Positions 16,069-24,945 of a stretch of 43,115 bases of DNA are shown here, in pieces. A program made the position numbers and the translations under genes. The stretch lies in NCBI GenBank assembly GCA_937960595.1, contig CALGPL010000005.1:1-43115 (forward strand). Direction: 5' to 3'. Under the pieces are notes generated by a model. That model made no database searches and was not told where the DNA came from. It saw only the letters and a list, made by a program, of their open reading frames with translations. The stretch is from an uncultured Anaerolineales bacterium. Its GTDB lineage: Bacteria; Chloroflexota; Anaerolineae; Anaerolineales; Villigracilaceae. Positions within the stretch are counted from its first letter, which is position 1. Each line of letters opens with the position of its first letter.

Positions 16069-18336
16069 ATGCCCATTTCGTCCCGCCCCCCCAGCCGTTC
16101 GTCCTCCTCGCCGGCGCGATCGCCCTCTTCCCGCTCTGCGGCGGACGAGACGCCCCGGCCGCCGCGTCCCCCCGATCTTCTCGACCGCCTGGCGGCGTTT
16201 CGCAGCCATTTTGGGCGCTATGGGTGGGATTTTGTCGGCATTCTGTTGCTGGTTCTGGCGCTGTTGACCTTGTTGGGATTGCTGGGCCTTTCGCAGGGGG
16301 TCTTGCTTGGCTGGTACATCGGTTTGCTTCGGGTCTGGTTCGGCTGGGGCAGTTTCCTGTTTGTGGTGGCGCTCGGCCTGGGCGGTGTGTGGGCTTTCCG
16401 GCGCAGCCGACTTGCCTTCCGTTTGTCTTGGGGACGGTTCATTGCTCTCGAATTGGCCGCTTTTCTGACCCTGGCGCTGCTGGCGCTCCTCAGCGGCAAC
16501 GCTCTTTCGCAGGCCGAGGCGGGCGGCTGGGGGGGAAGGGTGGGGTGGGGGCTGTCCATGCTGGCGGCCAGTGTGTTGGGAAGGGTAGGGGGCGGCGTGA
16601 CCATCGTGGCTTTGTGGTTCCTGGCGGTGATGACCGGCTTTGGATTGTGGTACCGGCTCGAGGTCTGGTTGTTTCGGCTGGCGGGGGAATCGCCTCCTCC
16701 TCTTGCGACCGGGACTCCTGTCGAGGAAAGCCCGGTCGTCTCGCCGCTGCCGGTCGAGCCTGCCCCTCCCGAGGCTGGCCGGGCGCGCAAGCAAGTCCTT
16801 CCGCCGGAATACCGCAAGTCGTTCAAGGTTCCCGATCGACAGGACGAGAAGCCGGCCAAGCCGCTCGAGCGGGGCGCCGATCTGCCGCCGTTCAACCTGC
16901 TCGTCGGCGAACAGGGCGTCCGGCCGGATGAGCGCACGATCAATCAGACGGCCGGGTTGATCGAGAAGACGCTGGCCGAGTTTGGCATTCCGGCCAAGGT
17001 GGTTGGCTTTCGCATCGGGCCGACGGTGACGCAGTTTGCCGTCCAGCCGGGTTTTATCCGCAAGGGAAACGCCGATGAGGACGAGCAACAGATGAAGGTG
17101 CGCGTGGCGCAAATCGCGGCCCTGCAGCGCGACCTGACCCTGGCGCTTTCGGCCGAGCGTTTGCGGATCGAGGCGCCCGTGCCGGGGCGCGGTTATGTCG
17201 GCATCGAGGTGCCCAATCCGCGCTCGTCGGTGGTCCGTCTGCGGCCGCTGCTCGAAAGCGAAGCATTCCAGAAAGTGGCTTCTCCGCTGGCCCTGGCGCT
17301 GGGACGGGATGTCTCGGGCAATCCGGTGGTCGCCGACCTGGCGCGCATGCCGCATTTGCTCATCGCCGGGACGACCGGCTCGGGCAAGTCGGTCTGCATT
17401 GCTGCTCTGGCGACCTGCCTGGCGATGAACAACACGCCCGACGATCTGCGGATGGTGATGATCGATTCGAAGATGGTGGAGTTGATCCGTTTCAATGGGC
17501 TGGCACATTTGTACGGCAAGGTAGAAACGGATATCCAGCGCATCCTGGGCGTGTTGCGCTGGGTGGTGGCGGAGATGGAGCACCGTTATAAATTGCTCGA
17601 AGCGGCTCAAGCGCGTGACATTGATGTCTACAACCGCCGCCTGCAGCGGCGCAAAGACGCTCGGCCGCTGCCGCGCATCGTGGTGTGGATCGACGAAATG
17701 GCAGACTTGATGATGTCTGCTCCGGATCAAACGGAGCATAATCTGGTCCGCCTGGCGCAGATGGCGCGTGCTACGGGCATCCATCTGGTGGTGGCCACCC
17801 AGCGTCCGAGCACCGATGTGGTCACGGGGCTGATCAAGGCCAATTTCCCGGCCCGCATTTCCTTTGCGGTGGCTTCCCAGGTCGATTCGCGCGTCATTCT
17901 TGATCTGCCGGGGGCCGAGACTTTGCTGGGGCGGGGCGATATGCTCTTCCTGAACCCGGAGGTGGGCCACCCGGTGCGCGCCCAGGGGGTGATCGTCGGC
18001 GATCAGGAGATCGAGCGGCTGATTTCTTTCTGGCAGAGCAAGCGGCAAGGGGCCGAAGAAACCCGGCCGCCCTGGGAGTCGTTTTTGAGCGAGGCGCAGG
18101 AGAAGAACGGCGACGATGTCCTCATCGAGCGCGCCATCACGATTTTGAAGCAGGAGCGGCGAGCCAGCGCTTCCCTTCTTCAGCGCCGGCTCAACATCGG
18201 CTATCCGCGCGCTGCCCGTCTGCTCGATCAGTTGGAAGAGAGAGGCGTGGTCGGCCCCTCGCTGGGCGGCGGACGCGACCGGGAAGTGTTGATCGAAAAC
18301 GACGAAGAAGAGGCCGAGGCCGGCGACGAGAAATGA
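16069..18336 (+). CDS. ftsK: FtsK/SpoIIIE-family DNA translocase
   Basis: Septal ATP-driven DNA pump that segregates chromosome ends during division. The 755-residue protein has a basic Pro/Ser-rich N terminus, four hydrophobic segments (about 55-190), a Pro-rich linker, and the motor domain with Walker A GTTGSGKS (K440). The Walker B region reads IVVWIDEMADLMM, followed by ATQRPSTDVVTGLIKANFPAR. The C-terminal gamma winged helix (SASLLQRRLNIGYPRAARLL) should recognise polar KOPS/SRS DNA sequences. It starts 9 nt after the S1 gene. Length and layout are normal for the family. Confidence 0.97.
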   Translation: MPISSRPPSRSSSSPARSPSSRSAADETPRPPRPPDLLDRLAAFRSHFGRYGWDFVGILLLVLALLTLLGLLGLSQGVLLGWYIGLLRVWFGWGSFLFVVALGLGGVWAFRRSRLAFRLSWGRFIALELAAFLTLALLALLSGNALSQAEAGGWGGRVGWGLSMLAASVLGRVGGGVTIVALWFLAVMTGFGLWYRLEVWLFRLAGESPPPLATGTPVEESPVVSPLPVEPAPPEAGRARKQVLPPEYRKSFKVPDRQDEKPAKPLERGADLPPFNLLVGEQGVRPDERTINQTAGLIEKTLAEFGIPAKVVGFRIGPTVTQFAVQPGFIRKGNADEDEQQMKVRVAQIAALQRDLTLALSAERLRIEAPVPGRGYVGIEVPNPRSSVVRLRPLLESEAFQKVASPLALALGRDVSGNPVVADLARMPHLLIAGTTGSGKSVCIAALATCLAMNNTPDDLRMVMIDSKMVELIRFNGLAHLYGKVETDIQRILGVLRWVVAEMEHRYKLLEAAQARDIDVYNRRLQRRKDARPLPRIVVWIDEMADLMMSAPDQTEHNLVRLAQMARATGIHLVVATQRPSTDVVTGLIKANFPARISFAVASQVDSRVILDLPGAETLLGRGDMLFLNPEVGHPVRAQGVIVGDQEIERLISFWQSKRQGAEETRPPWESFLSEAQEKNGDDVLIERAITILKQERRASASLLQRRLNIGYPRAARLLDQLEERGVVGPSLGGGRDREVLIENDEEEAEAGDEK

Positions 18337-18405
18337 AAAGGCACCTGTGGTATGATTGGCCGGGCGCTCTGCCGCTTTCATCTTACGCTTTTTGGAGGCC
18401 ACAAC

Positions 18406-19026
18406 GTGGATTTGGACAACGAGAAGAAAATGACCTTTGCCGATAGGATGCGCGTCTGGTTCCGCTGGCTGCTCGACCCGATTGCGGCCTTCTTGGATCG
18501 GATCGGCATCCGCCCCAATACGGTCACTCTGGCAGGCCTGATCGGGACGATCGGATGTGCAGTCTTGATTGCATCCGGTCACATGACTTGGGCCGGGCTG
18601 TTGCTCCTGGTGATGGGGCCGGTCGATGCCCTCGACGGCGCGCTGGCCCGTTTTCGGGGCGAGGCCAGCGATTGGGGCGCGTTCGTCGATTCGGTCACCG
18701 ATCGCTATTCGGAATTGTTCATCTTTTTTGGTTTTGTGATTTATTACCTCGTACAGGAGAACCCTGTCGGGGTGCTGTTGGCGTACCTGGCCGCGGCCGG
18801 TTCGGTGCTGGTGTCGTACGTCAAAGCGCGGGCGGACGCCTCCCGCCTGGACGCGAACGTCGGCCTGTTGACCCGCGTCGAGCGTTATCTGGTGATGATT
18901 CCCCTGCTGATTTTCAATCAGCCGATGGCCATCCTGATCATCATCGCCATTTTTGCCAATTTTACGGCCCTGCAACGCATTTGGCGGGTGCGGCGCGACG
19001 CCCACCGCCGTTATTCTCAATCTTAG
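18406..19026 (+). CDS. CDP-alcohol phosphatidyltransferase
   Basis: Membrane enzyme transferring a phosphatidyl group from CDP-diacylglycerol to an alcohol (inositol-phosphate, glycerol-phosphate or similar). The active-site motif DG-x2-AR-x8-G-x3-D-x3-D is complete in DALDGALARFRGEASDWGAF followed by VDSVTD. About 206 residues with five to six hydrophobic segments. I chose the GTG at 18406 because GGAGG at 18394-18398 lies 7 nt before it; an in-frame ATG at 18352 has no such site. The substrate alcohol cannot be told from the motif. It is followed 9 nt later by lgt, which uses phosphatidylglycerol. Confidence 0.92.
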   Translation: MDLDNEKKMTFADRMRVWFRWLLDPIAAFLDRIGIRPNTVTLAGLIGTIGCAVLIASGHMTWAGLLLLVMGPVDALDGALARFRGEASDWGAFVDSVTDRYSELFIFFGFVIYYLVQENPVGVLLAYLAAAGSVLVSYVKARADASRLDANVGLLTRVERYLVMIPLLIFNQPMAILIIIAIFANFTALQRIWRVRRDAHRRYSQS

Positions 19027-19035
19027 GAGCAGATC

Positions 19036-20226
19036 ATGAATCCGGGAACTCCCCCCAACGGCTTCGATATTTCTCTTTCGTGGATTCTCTTATTCGCCAT
19101 TCCGGCCTTGCTGATCACCATTGCGCTGATGATCTATGACGAGGTCGTGCAGCGCAATCCGAAGCGGAAGCAGCCCAGCGTCTGGTATTGGGTGGTGCTT
19201 TCGGGATTATTCGGCATTGCCCTTTGGGCAGCCTTTCTTCCCTATTACACGGGGCGTGTCTGGCATGTTTATTACTATGCCATCATGATCATTCTCGGCA
19301 TTATCGGCGCGGCCCTGCTTTCCCAGGTGGAGGCCAAGCGGCGCGGCCTCAACGCCGATCTGGTCTGGGATATGCTTCTGTGGCTGGTCATTGCCGGCGT
19401 GATCGGAGCGCGCCTGTGGCATATCTTTACGCCGACTCCGAGTGCTCTGGTGATCGACCCGGCGACCGGCGAACTGGCCAACCCCTATTTCGTCGGCGGG
19501 ACCGTCCACTGGAATCAGATTTTCAACCTGCGCAACGGCGGGCTGGGCATTCCCGGGGCAATCATCGGGGGGGCGATTGCTCTCTACATTTACAGTCGTT
19601 CCAAGAAGATTCCCTTCCTGACCTGGACGGATATCGCCGCGCCGGGGGTGGCGCTTGCCCAGGCAATCGGCCGCTGGGGTAACTACTTCAATCAGGAAGT
19701 CTATGGCCTGCCGACCGGCCTGCCCTGGAAGATCTACATTGACCCGGCCCATCGGGCGGAGGGGTATGAAACCTACGAATACTTCCATCCGCTTTTCATG
19801 TACGAGTCGCTCTGGAATCTGCTCAACATGGCCGTCCTTCTCTGGCTGGCCCGCCGCTTCGAGAAATGGCTGAAAGCCGGCGATATCTTCTACGCTTACA
19901 TGTTCATCTACTCGATCGGCCGCTTCGGCCTGGAGTTCTTGCGGCTGGACGCGGCCCAGGTCGGCGGCATCAATTTCAATCAGACGTTCGTCGCGATTGT
20001 CGGTCTGGTTGCGGTCGGGCTGTTTCTGTGGAATCATCGCGGCGGCAGTCCCCGCCGCAAGGCATCTGCTCGCAAGGCGACCAAAGTTTCGGCGGAAGTT
20101 GAACCGGCCGAGGAGTTGCCGGCTCCTGTCGAGGCGGCTCAGGGCGCTTCTGCCCGCCGCCGGACAAAGACGGCCGGTCAGGAGAGCAATGACGAGAAAC
20201 CGCGCCGGTCTCGCGGCGAAAAGTAG
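19036..20226 (+). CDS. lgt: Prolipoprotein diacylglyceryl transferase
   Basis: Membrane enzyme that transfers diacylglycerol from phosphatidylglycerol to the lipobox cysteine of prolipoproteins. The signature is present (AIGRWGNYFNQEVYG), along with GGLGIPGAIIGG and the late helix SIGRFGLEFLR. At 396 residues it is longer than the usual ~280. The extra length includes an early loop before VWHVYYYAIMI and a basic/acidic low-complexity cytoplasmic tail of about 65 residues after the last helix. AGGAG precedes the ATG. Together with lspA (4595) it provides the first two steps of lipoprotein maturation. Confidence 0.95.
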   Translation: MNPGTPPNGFDISLSWILLFAIPALLITIALMIYDEVVQRNPKRKQPSVWYWVVLSGLFGIALWAAFLPYYTGRVWHVYYYAIMIILGIIGAALLSQVEAKRRGLNADLVWDMLLWLVIAGVIGARLWHIFTPTPSALVIDPATGELANPYFVGGTVHWNQIFNLRNGGLGIPGAIIGGAIALYIYSRSKKIPFLTWTDIAAPGVALAQAIGRWGNYFNQEVYGLPTGLPWKIYIDPAHRAEGYETYEYFHPLFMYESLWNLLNMAVLLWLARRFEKWLKAGDIFYAYMFIYSIGRFGLEFLRLDAAQVGGINFNQTFVAIVGLVAVGLFLWNHRGGSPRRKASARKATKVSAEVEPAEELPAPVEAAQGASARRRTKTAGQESNDEKPRRSRGEK

Positions 20227-20232
20227 TCCTTT

Positions 20233-20269
20233 GCAGGGGCGGCGCGCCTGGCCGTCCCTGCCTCTCTTT
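20233..20269 (+). terminator. Candidate terminator between lgt and the ABC genes
   Basis: Arms 20233-20242 and 20252-20261 pair over 10 bp, including one G-T pair, with a 9-nt loop, followed by the pyrimidine run CTCTCTTTA. The U-tract is imperfect, so read-through is likely. Confidence 0.5.
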
Positions 20270-20283
20270 AATGGTGAGAGGCG

Positions 20284-21207
20284 ATGATTCATGCACAAGA
20301 TCTAAGCAAGCAGTTCGGCGACTTCTGGGCGGTGGACGGCGTCAACCTCGACGTTCGGCCGGGCGAAGTCCTGGCCTTGCTGGGTCAGAATGGGGCCGGC
20401 AAGACCACCACCGTTCGCATGCTGACCTCGGTTCTCAGGCCGACGCGCGGGACGGCATTCGTCGGAGGCTATGATGTCGTTGCCCAGCCCGAAAAGGTCC
20501 GTGCGGCCGTGGGGGTGTTGACCGAGCAGCATGGTCTTTACCTGCGCATGAGCGGGCTGGAATACCTGGATTATTTTGGCCGGATCTATCGTCTGTCTCC
20601 CGCCGAGCGCCGTCAGCGGTGTGAGTACTTGCTGGAATATTTCGGGCTGTCCGAAGCCGCCGGTCAGACCATCGGCCAGTATTCCAAAGGGATGCGGCAG
20701 AAACTGGCCATCGCCCGGGCGTTGATTCATTCGCCCCGGGTTTTGCTGCTGGACGAACCCACCTCGGCCATGGATCCCGAAAGCGCCCATCTGGTGCGTC
20801 AGTCGATCGCCGGGCTGCGGGCCGAGAATCGCACGATTGTCATTTGCACGCACAATCTCATCGAGGCCGAAATGCTGGCCGATCATGTCGCCATCATTTA
20901 CCGCGGCCGGATCGTGGTCAGTGGAACGGTGGCGGCGCTGAAGCGAGAACTGCTCGGCCCGCCCGAATATGACGTGCGCGTGCGGGACGGACGCTTGACC
21001 GGTCCTCTCAACCTGCCGGCCGGCGTCACGCTGGCCGAAACGTCCAACAACCATCTTCGTTTTCGGGTCGAAGATCCGCAAGTGAACAATCCACTCTTGC
21101 TGCACTGCTTGTTGGAAAGCGGTCTCCAGGTGATTACCCTCGAGGAAGTGCCGCGCTCCCTCGAACAGGTCTATCTGATTGCTATGAAGCGGGTGCGCGA
21201 TGAATAA
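20284..21207 (+). CDS. ABC transporter ATP-binding protein
   Basis: Cytoplasmic ATPase of an ABC-2/NatA-like exporter, 307 residues. Walker A is LGQNGAGKTTT, the signature YSKGMRQKLAIARAL, and Walker B VLLLDEPTSAMD. The C-terminal ~80 residues form the extra domain typical of NatA/CcmA-type exporters. It overlaps the permease gene by 8 nt, so the two are coupled. The substrate (drug, ion or lipid) cannot be assigned from sequence. Confidence 0.95.
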   Translation: MIHAQDLSKQFGDFWAVDGVNLDVRPGEVLALLGQNGAGKTTTVRMLTSVLRPTRGTAFVGGYDVVAQPEKVRAAVGVLTEQHGLYLRMSGLEYLDYFGRIYRLSPAERRQRCEYLLEYFGLSEAAGQTIGQYSKGMRQKLAIARALIHSPRVLLLDEPTSAMDPESAHLVRQSIAGLRAENRTIVICTHNLIEAEMLADHVAIIYRGRIVVSGTVAALKRELLGPPEYDVRVRDGRLTGPLNLPAGVTLAETSNNHLRFRVEDPQVNNPLLLHCLLESGLQVITLEEVPRSLEQVYLIAMKRVRDE

Positions 21208-22639
21208 ACTCCGGCTGGACGAATTGCAAATGGCCTGGCTGGTGGCCCGCCGCGAATTGCGCGATCAATTCCGCGATTGGCGCGTCATCGTGCCGATGGT
21301 CTTTCTGACCCTCTTCTTTCCTTTTCTGATGAATGCGACCGCGAAGGCGGCCCTGGATTTTACCGCCCAGTATGGCACGCCGCTCGTCGCGGAACGGCTG
21401 GTGCCGTTCTTCATGATGGTGGTCGGATTCTTCCCGATCACGGTTTCGCTGGTGATTGCCCTCGAGTCGTTTGTGGGCGAAAAGGAGCGCGGGACGATCG
21501 AGCCGCTCTTGAGCAGTCCGCTCAAGGACTGGCAATTGTACCTCGGCAAACTGGTGGCCGCTTCGAGCGTTCCCCTGTTGACCTCCTATCTGGGAATTGG
21601 TGTCTATCTATTCGCTCTCGTCTTGCGGAATATCCGTTTTCCGGATCCGAACATTCTGGCCCAGACAATTGTCTTGACTTCGGTGCAGGCGGTCTTGATG
21701 GTCAGCGGCGCGATTGTGATCTCGACCCAGGCGACCTCGGTACGGGCGGCCAATCTCATGTCCTCGTTCATCGTCATCCCGATGGCGCTCTTGATCCAGG
21801 GCGAGAGCATTTTGATGTTCTGGGGCAACAATCAGGTGCTTTGGCTGGCCGTCCTGGCGGTTACCATTCTGGCAGGCCTGTTGGTGCGGCTGGGCGTCTC
21901 CCATTTCCAGCGTGAGGCGTTGCTAGGGCGCGAGATCGACGTGCTCGATTTTCGCTGGATGGGACGCACCTTCTGGCGGGCTTTTCGGGGCGCGGCCAGG
22001 ACGCTCCCCCAGTGGTACCGGATCGAGGTCCGCGCCGCCTTGCGCCGTCAGCGGATTGCCATCCTCAGCCTGATCGTCATCGGGGTCGTTTCCGCGCTGG
22101 GCGCTTATCTCTGGCTGGACGGTCATACCGCTGAACTTGCAGCGGCCTCTGACTCGCCCGATTTTGCCAATTTTCTGACGAGCGGCCTGGGCGTGCCGGT
22201 CCTCGACCGGATCAGCGCCATCTCTATATTTGGGAACAACGTCCGAGCCGTCTTTTTCATTTTGATTCTGGGAATCTTTTCCTTTGGCGTGCTGGGCATG
22301 CTTGCCTACATCGTCAATTTCAGCCTGATCGGGCTGGTCCTGGCGGCTCTGCCCCTCGTTGGGCTGTCGCCGCTGGCGACGGGGGTGGCGGGCATTCTGC
22401 CGCATGCCATCTTCGAATTGCCCGCCCTGATTATCGCCAGCGCGGCCGTGCTGCATCTCGGCGCCGTGCTGGTGACGCCCAACCCTCAGCGGACGCTGGG
22501 TGAAGTGTTGATCGAGACGCTTGCCGATTGGGCAAAAGTGACGCTCGGCCTGGTCCTTCCGCTACTTGCGATCGCGGCCGTGGTCGAAACGTATGTTTCT
22601 CTGCCTCTTCTCTTGTCCACTTTGGGAGGGTTGCGATAG
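21200..22639 (+). CDS. ABC-2 type transporter permease
   Basis: 479-residue integral membrane partner of the ATPase just upstream. It contains LESFVGEKERGTIEPLLSSP, the hallmark ABC-2/NatB coupling segment around residue 90, and two clusters of hydrophobic helices separated by a central region (about 240-330). The second half, with a large extracytoplasmic loop then LAYIVNFSLIGLVLA, suggests NatB- or stage-II-sporulation-like (SpoIIM) architecture. It overlaps the ATPase gene. No dedicated substrate-binding protein is encoded nearby, consistent with an exporter. Confidence 0.92.
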   Translation: MNKLRLDELQMAWLVARRELRDQFRDWRVIVPMVFLTLFFPFLMNATAKAALDFTAQYGTPLVAERLVPFFMMVVGFFPITVSLVIALESFVGEKERGTIEPLLSSPLKDWQLYLGKLVAASSVPLLTSYLGIGVYLFALVLRNIRFPDPNILAQTIVLTSVQAVLMVSGAIVISTQATSVRAANLMSSFIVIPMALLIQGESILMFWGNNQVLWLAVLAVTILAGLLVRLGVSHFQREALLGREIDVLDFRWMGRTFWRAFRGAARTLPQWYRIEVRAALRRQRIAILSLIVIGVVSALGAYLWLDGHTAELAAASDSPDFANFLTSGLGVPVLDRISAISIFGNNVRAVFFILILGIFSFGVLGMLAYIVNFSLIGLVLAALPLVGLSPLATGVAGILPHAIFELPALIIASAAVLHLGAVLVTPNPQRTLGEVLIETLADWAKVTLGLVLPLLAIAAVVETYVSLPLLLSTLGGLR

Positions 22640-22656
22640 ACGGCGTGGAGTGAAAA

Positions 22657-23415
22657 ATGCCGAAATTGATCATCCTGGGTTCTTCGAACGCCATTCCCGA
22701 TCGGGAGCATGAAAATACTCACATGGTCGTGGTGGGCGAGCAGACGACTGTGCTGGTGGATTGCGTCAGCAGCCCGATCTTGCGCCTGGAGCGGGCGGGG
22801 GTAGATTTTCACAGCCTGACGGATTTGATCTTGACCCATTTCCACCCCGATCACGTTTCCGGCGTGCCACAATTGCTGATGGATATGTGGCTGATGGGCC
22901 GTAAGAATGCGCTCAATATCTATGGCTTGCATCACACCGTTGACCGCATCGAGGAACTGATGGGCTTTTATTCCTGGGCGGAGTGGCCGGCCTTTTTCCC
23001 GGTGGCTTTTTATCGTCTCCCTGCCCAGGAACTGACGGTGGTGCTGGATAATGAAGAGATGCAGATTCTGGCCTCCCCTGTGCGGCACATGATTCCCACC
23101 ATTGGCCTGCGTTTCGAGTTCAAGAAGTCGGGGAAATCGCTGGCGTATTCCTGCGATACCGAACCCTGCGCGGAGGTCGTCCGCCTGGCGCAGGGGGCCG
23201 ATGTGCTGATTCACGAGAGCGCCGGGGCGTTTCGCGGCCATTCCTCGGCGGCCCAGGCCGGCGAGATCGCCCGACAGGCCGAGGTGGGAAGCCTGTATCT
23301 CATCCACTATCCGACCGGCCCCTATCTCTCCGGCGATCTGGTGGCCGAGGCCCGAGAGCGTTTCTTGGGCGAGGTTTCCCTGGCCGAAGATTTTATGACC
23401 CTTTCGTTCGATTGA
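22657..23415 (+). CDS. Metallo-beta-lactamase-fold hydrolase, RNase Z-like
   Basis: 252-residue MBL-fold protein. The metal-binding motif HxHxDH is present in LTHFHPDHVSG, with later ligands in SPVRHMIPTIG, YSCDTEP and the C-terminal HYPTG. The order and length (no lid insertion) resemble the RNase Z/arylsulfatase group. It may process tRNA 3' ends or be a small-molecule phosphodiesterase; the missing exosite arm of true RNase Z makes the tRNA role uncertain. It is the last gene of the plus-strand run, with a hairpin immediately after its stop. Confidence 0.88.
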   Translation: MPKLIILGSSNAIPDREHENTHMVVVGEQTTVLVDCVSSPILRLERAGVDFHSLTDLILTHFHPDHVSGVPQLLMDMWLMGRKNALNIYGLHHTVDRIEELMGFYSWAEWPAFFPVAFYRLPAQELTVVLDNEEMQILASPVRHMIPTIGLRFEFKKSGKSLAYSCDTEPCAEVVRLAQGADVLIHESAGAFRGHSSAAQAGEIARQAEVGSLYLIHYPTGPYLSGDLVAEARERFLGEVSLAEDFMTLSFD

Positions 23416-23420
23416 ACCTT

Positions 23421-23444
23421 CAGGCGGCGCCGCCTGCTTGTTTT
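23421..23444 (+). terminator. Candidate terminator, perfect 16-bp palindrome
   Basis: CAGGCGGCGCCGCCTG at 23421-23436 is a perfect inverted repeat, followed by CTTGTTTT. It lies between convergent genes (RNase Z-like and HNH) and fits a short intrinsic terminator for the plus-strand run. Confidence 0.55.
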
Positions 23445-23452
23445 GGGAGCCT

Positions 23453-23956
23453 CTACCAACCGGTGATGAACTGCGCCCACTCGTCATTTTCGACGAGGTG
23501 ATGGCCAAAGATATAGGCGGCGCTGGCCGGCGGTTCGTAGGGAGTGTGTAGGAGGCTCATGTGGGCCTCCTCCAGCCGGCGGCCGCCTTTACGGTGATTG
23601 CAGGCCGGACAGGCGGCGACTACATTGTCCCAGGCGTGTTCTCCGCCCAGGTGTTTGGGCAGAACGTGATCGAGGGTCAGTTCTGTGGAGCGCCGGCCGC
23701 AGTATTGGCAGGTATAATTATCGCGGCGGAAGACTTCTTTGCGGGTTAACTTGACCCGCAAGCGCGGTTTATGCACCATCTGCTCCAGGCGGATGACGGA
23801 CGGCCGCGGGATGGCCTGGGATACGGTGTGGATGTAGCCTCGCCCGTTCATGACCATGTCCGCTTTCCCGGAGAGGATCAATCCGAGCGCCCGCCGTGTG
23901 TTGCAGACGTTGATCGGCTCGAAGTTGGCGTTGAGGACCAGAACCGGCTCGTGCAT
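23453..23956 (-). CDS. HNH endonuclease
   Basis: 167-residue HNH-family nuclease of the stand-alone bacterial type. The zinc knuckle pair CQYCG and CPACN frames the active-site core TLDHVLPKHLGGEHAWDN. The N-terminal half (VLNANFEPINVCNTRRA) is the conserved extension seen in widespread chromosomal HNH proteins. I chose the ATG at 23956 because GGAGA and a TATAAT (23983-23978) lie upstream in proper order; a longer frame would begin over the promoter. The biological role of this subfamily is not established. No toxin partner or mobile element is nearby. Confidence 0.9.
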   Translation of the reverse strand: MHEPVLVLNANFEPINVCNTRRALGLILSGKADMVMNGRGYIHTVSQAIPRPSVIRLEQMVHKPRLRVKLTRKEVFRRDNYTCQYCGRRSTELTLDHVLPKHLGGEHAWDNVVAACPACNHRKGGRRLEEAHMSLLHTPYEPPASAAYIFGHHLVENDEWAQFITGW

Positions 23957-23976
23957 AAGGTCTCCGCAATGGCGTG

Positions 23977-23985
23977 TATTATACT
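23977..23985. promoter_or_regulatory. Overlapping divergent -10 elements (HNH / epimerase)
   Basis: The minus strand reads TATAAT at 23983-23978 (for the HNH gene, ~21 nt before its ATG). The plus strand reads TATACT at 23980-23985 for the gene starting at 24020. The two -10 boxes overlap, so one polymerase site could fire in either direction. No strong -35 is visible on either side. Confidence 0.55.
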
Positions 23986-24019
23986 CCAACCCGTTTGTGT
24001 GTGAGAGAAGGAGCGAACG

Positions 24020-24919
24020 ATGAACATTCTACTGAGCGGTGGAACAGGGATGATCGGCTCGCATCTGACCCGTTCTCTGCTGGCGGACGGACATCGGGTC
24101 TGGGTGCTGAGCCGAGACCCGGCGCGGGCGCGCCTGCCGGAAGGCGCCGACGCGGTTGCCTGGGATGGGCGCACCCCGGCCGGCTGGGGCGAACTGGCGG
24201 CCCAGGCAGACGCGGTGATCAATCTGGCCGGCGAACCGCTGGCCCGTTGGCCGTGGACAAAGGCCCGCAAACAACGCTTCTGGGACAGCCGGGTGAACGC
24301 CGGGCGGGCGCTGAGCGAGGCGATAGAGGCGGCTGCCCGCCGGCCACGGGTGCTGATCCAGGCTTCGGGCATCAACCACTATGGCTTGAGCGGTGACGTG
24401 GCCGAGGAAGCGACGCTGCCCGGCGAGGATTTCCTGGCTCGCCTGACCGTCGCCTGGGAAGACTCCACCCGTCCCGTCGAAGCGCTGGGCGTGCGCCGGG
24501 CAGTGATTCGATTAGGCGTCGTCTTGGCGAGGGGAGACGGATTGCTGCCGCTGATGGCCCTGCCGGTGCGTCTGTTTCTGGGCGGGCGGTTGGGCAGCGG
24601 ACGTCAGGCTGTCCCCTGGGTACACGTGCAGGATGTGGTGGCGGCCATTCGTTTCTTGCTGGACAACGAGGCGGCGCGCGGCCCCTTCAATCTGGTCGCC
24701 CCCCGGCCGGTCACGAACGCCGAGTTCTATCGCACCCTGTGCCGGGTGCTGAAACGCCCCTTCTGGTTTCCGACCCCGGCCTTTCTGCTGCGCCTGGCGC
24801 TGGGTGAAATGTCCGTCCTGGTGGTGGATGGCCGCCCCGCCCGCCCCAAGCGGCTACAAGAAGCCGGTTTTGAATTCACATTGGGGGAATTGGAGGAAGC
24901 CCTGCGGCAGGCGCTCTAG
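24020..24919 (+). CDS. TIGR01777/YfcH-family NAD(P)-dependent epimerase-like protein
   Basis: 299-residue short-chain dehydrogenase/reductase of the extended type. The Rossmann motif GGTGMIG is at residues 7-13, followed by the YfcH-type blocks VINLAGEPLARWPWTKARKQ and SGINHYG, where a Tyr replaces the usual YxxxK layout. The C-terminal DUF1731 part (VDGRPARPKRLQEAGFEFTL) is present. GAAGGAG precedes the ATG. Reaction unknown; family members occur across bacteria and plants. Divergent from the HNH gene. Confidence 0.92.
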   Translation: MNILLSGGTGMIGSHLTRSLLADGHRVWVLSRDPARARLPEGADAVAWDGRTPAGWGELAAQADAVINLAGEPLARWPWTKARKQRFWDSRVNAGRALSEAIEAAARRPRVLIQASGINHYGLSGDVAEEATLPGEDFLARLTVAWEDSTRPVEALGVRRAVIRLGVVLARGDGLLPLMALPVRLFLGGRLGSGRQAVPWVHVQDVVAAIRFLLDNEAARGPFNLVAPRPVTNAEFYRTLCRVLKRPFWFPTPAFLLRLALGEMSVLVVDGRPARPKRLQEAGFEFTLGELEEALRQAL

Positions 24920-24945
24920 GCGGGCAAGAACCGCTTTCTATTTTT
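24920..24945 (+). terminator. Weak terminator between convergent genes
   Basis: GCGG (24920-24923) and CCGC (24931-24934) enclose a 7-nt loop and are followed by TTTCTATTTTT. The stem is only 4 bp, so this is a marginal call; the U-tract is its best feature. Confidence 0.35.

Noticed and set aside
15028..19020. A 1330-codon minus-strand open frame spanning the S1, ftsK and phosphatidyltransferase genes
   Set aside because: It crosses three well-supported plus-strand genes; its sequence is Gln/Arg/His-rich low-quality translation with no recognisable domain.
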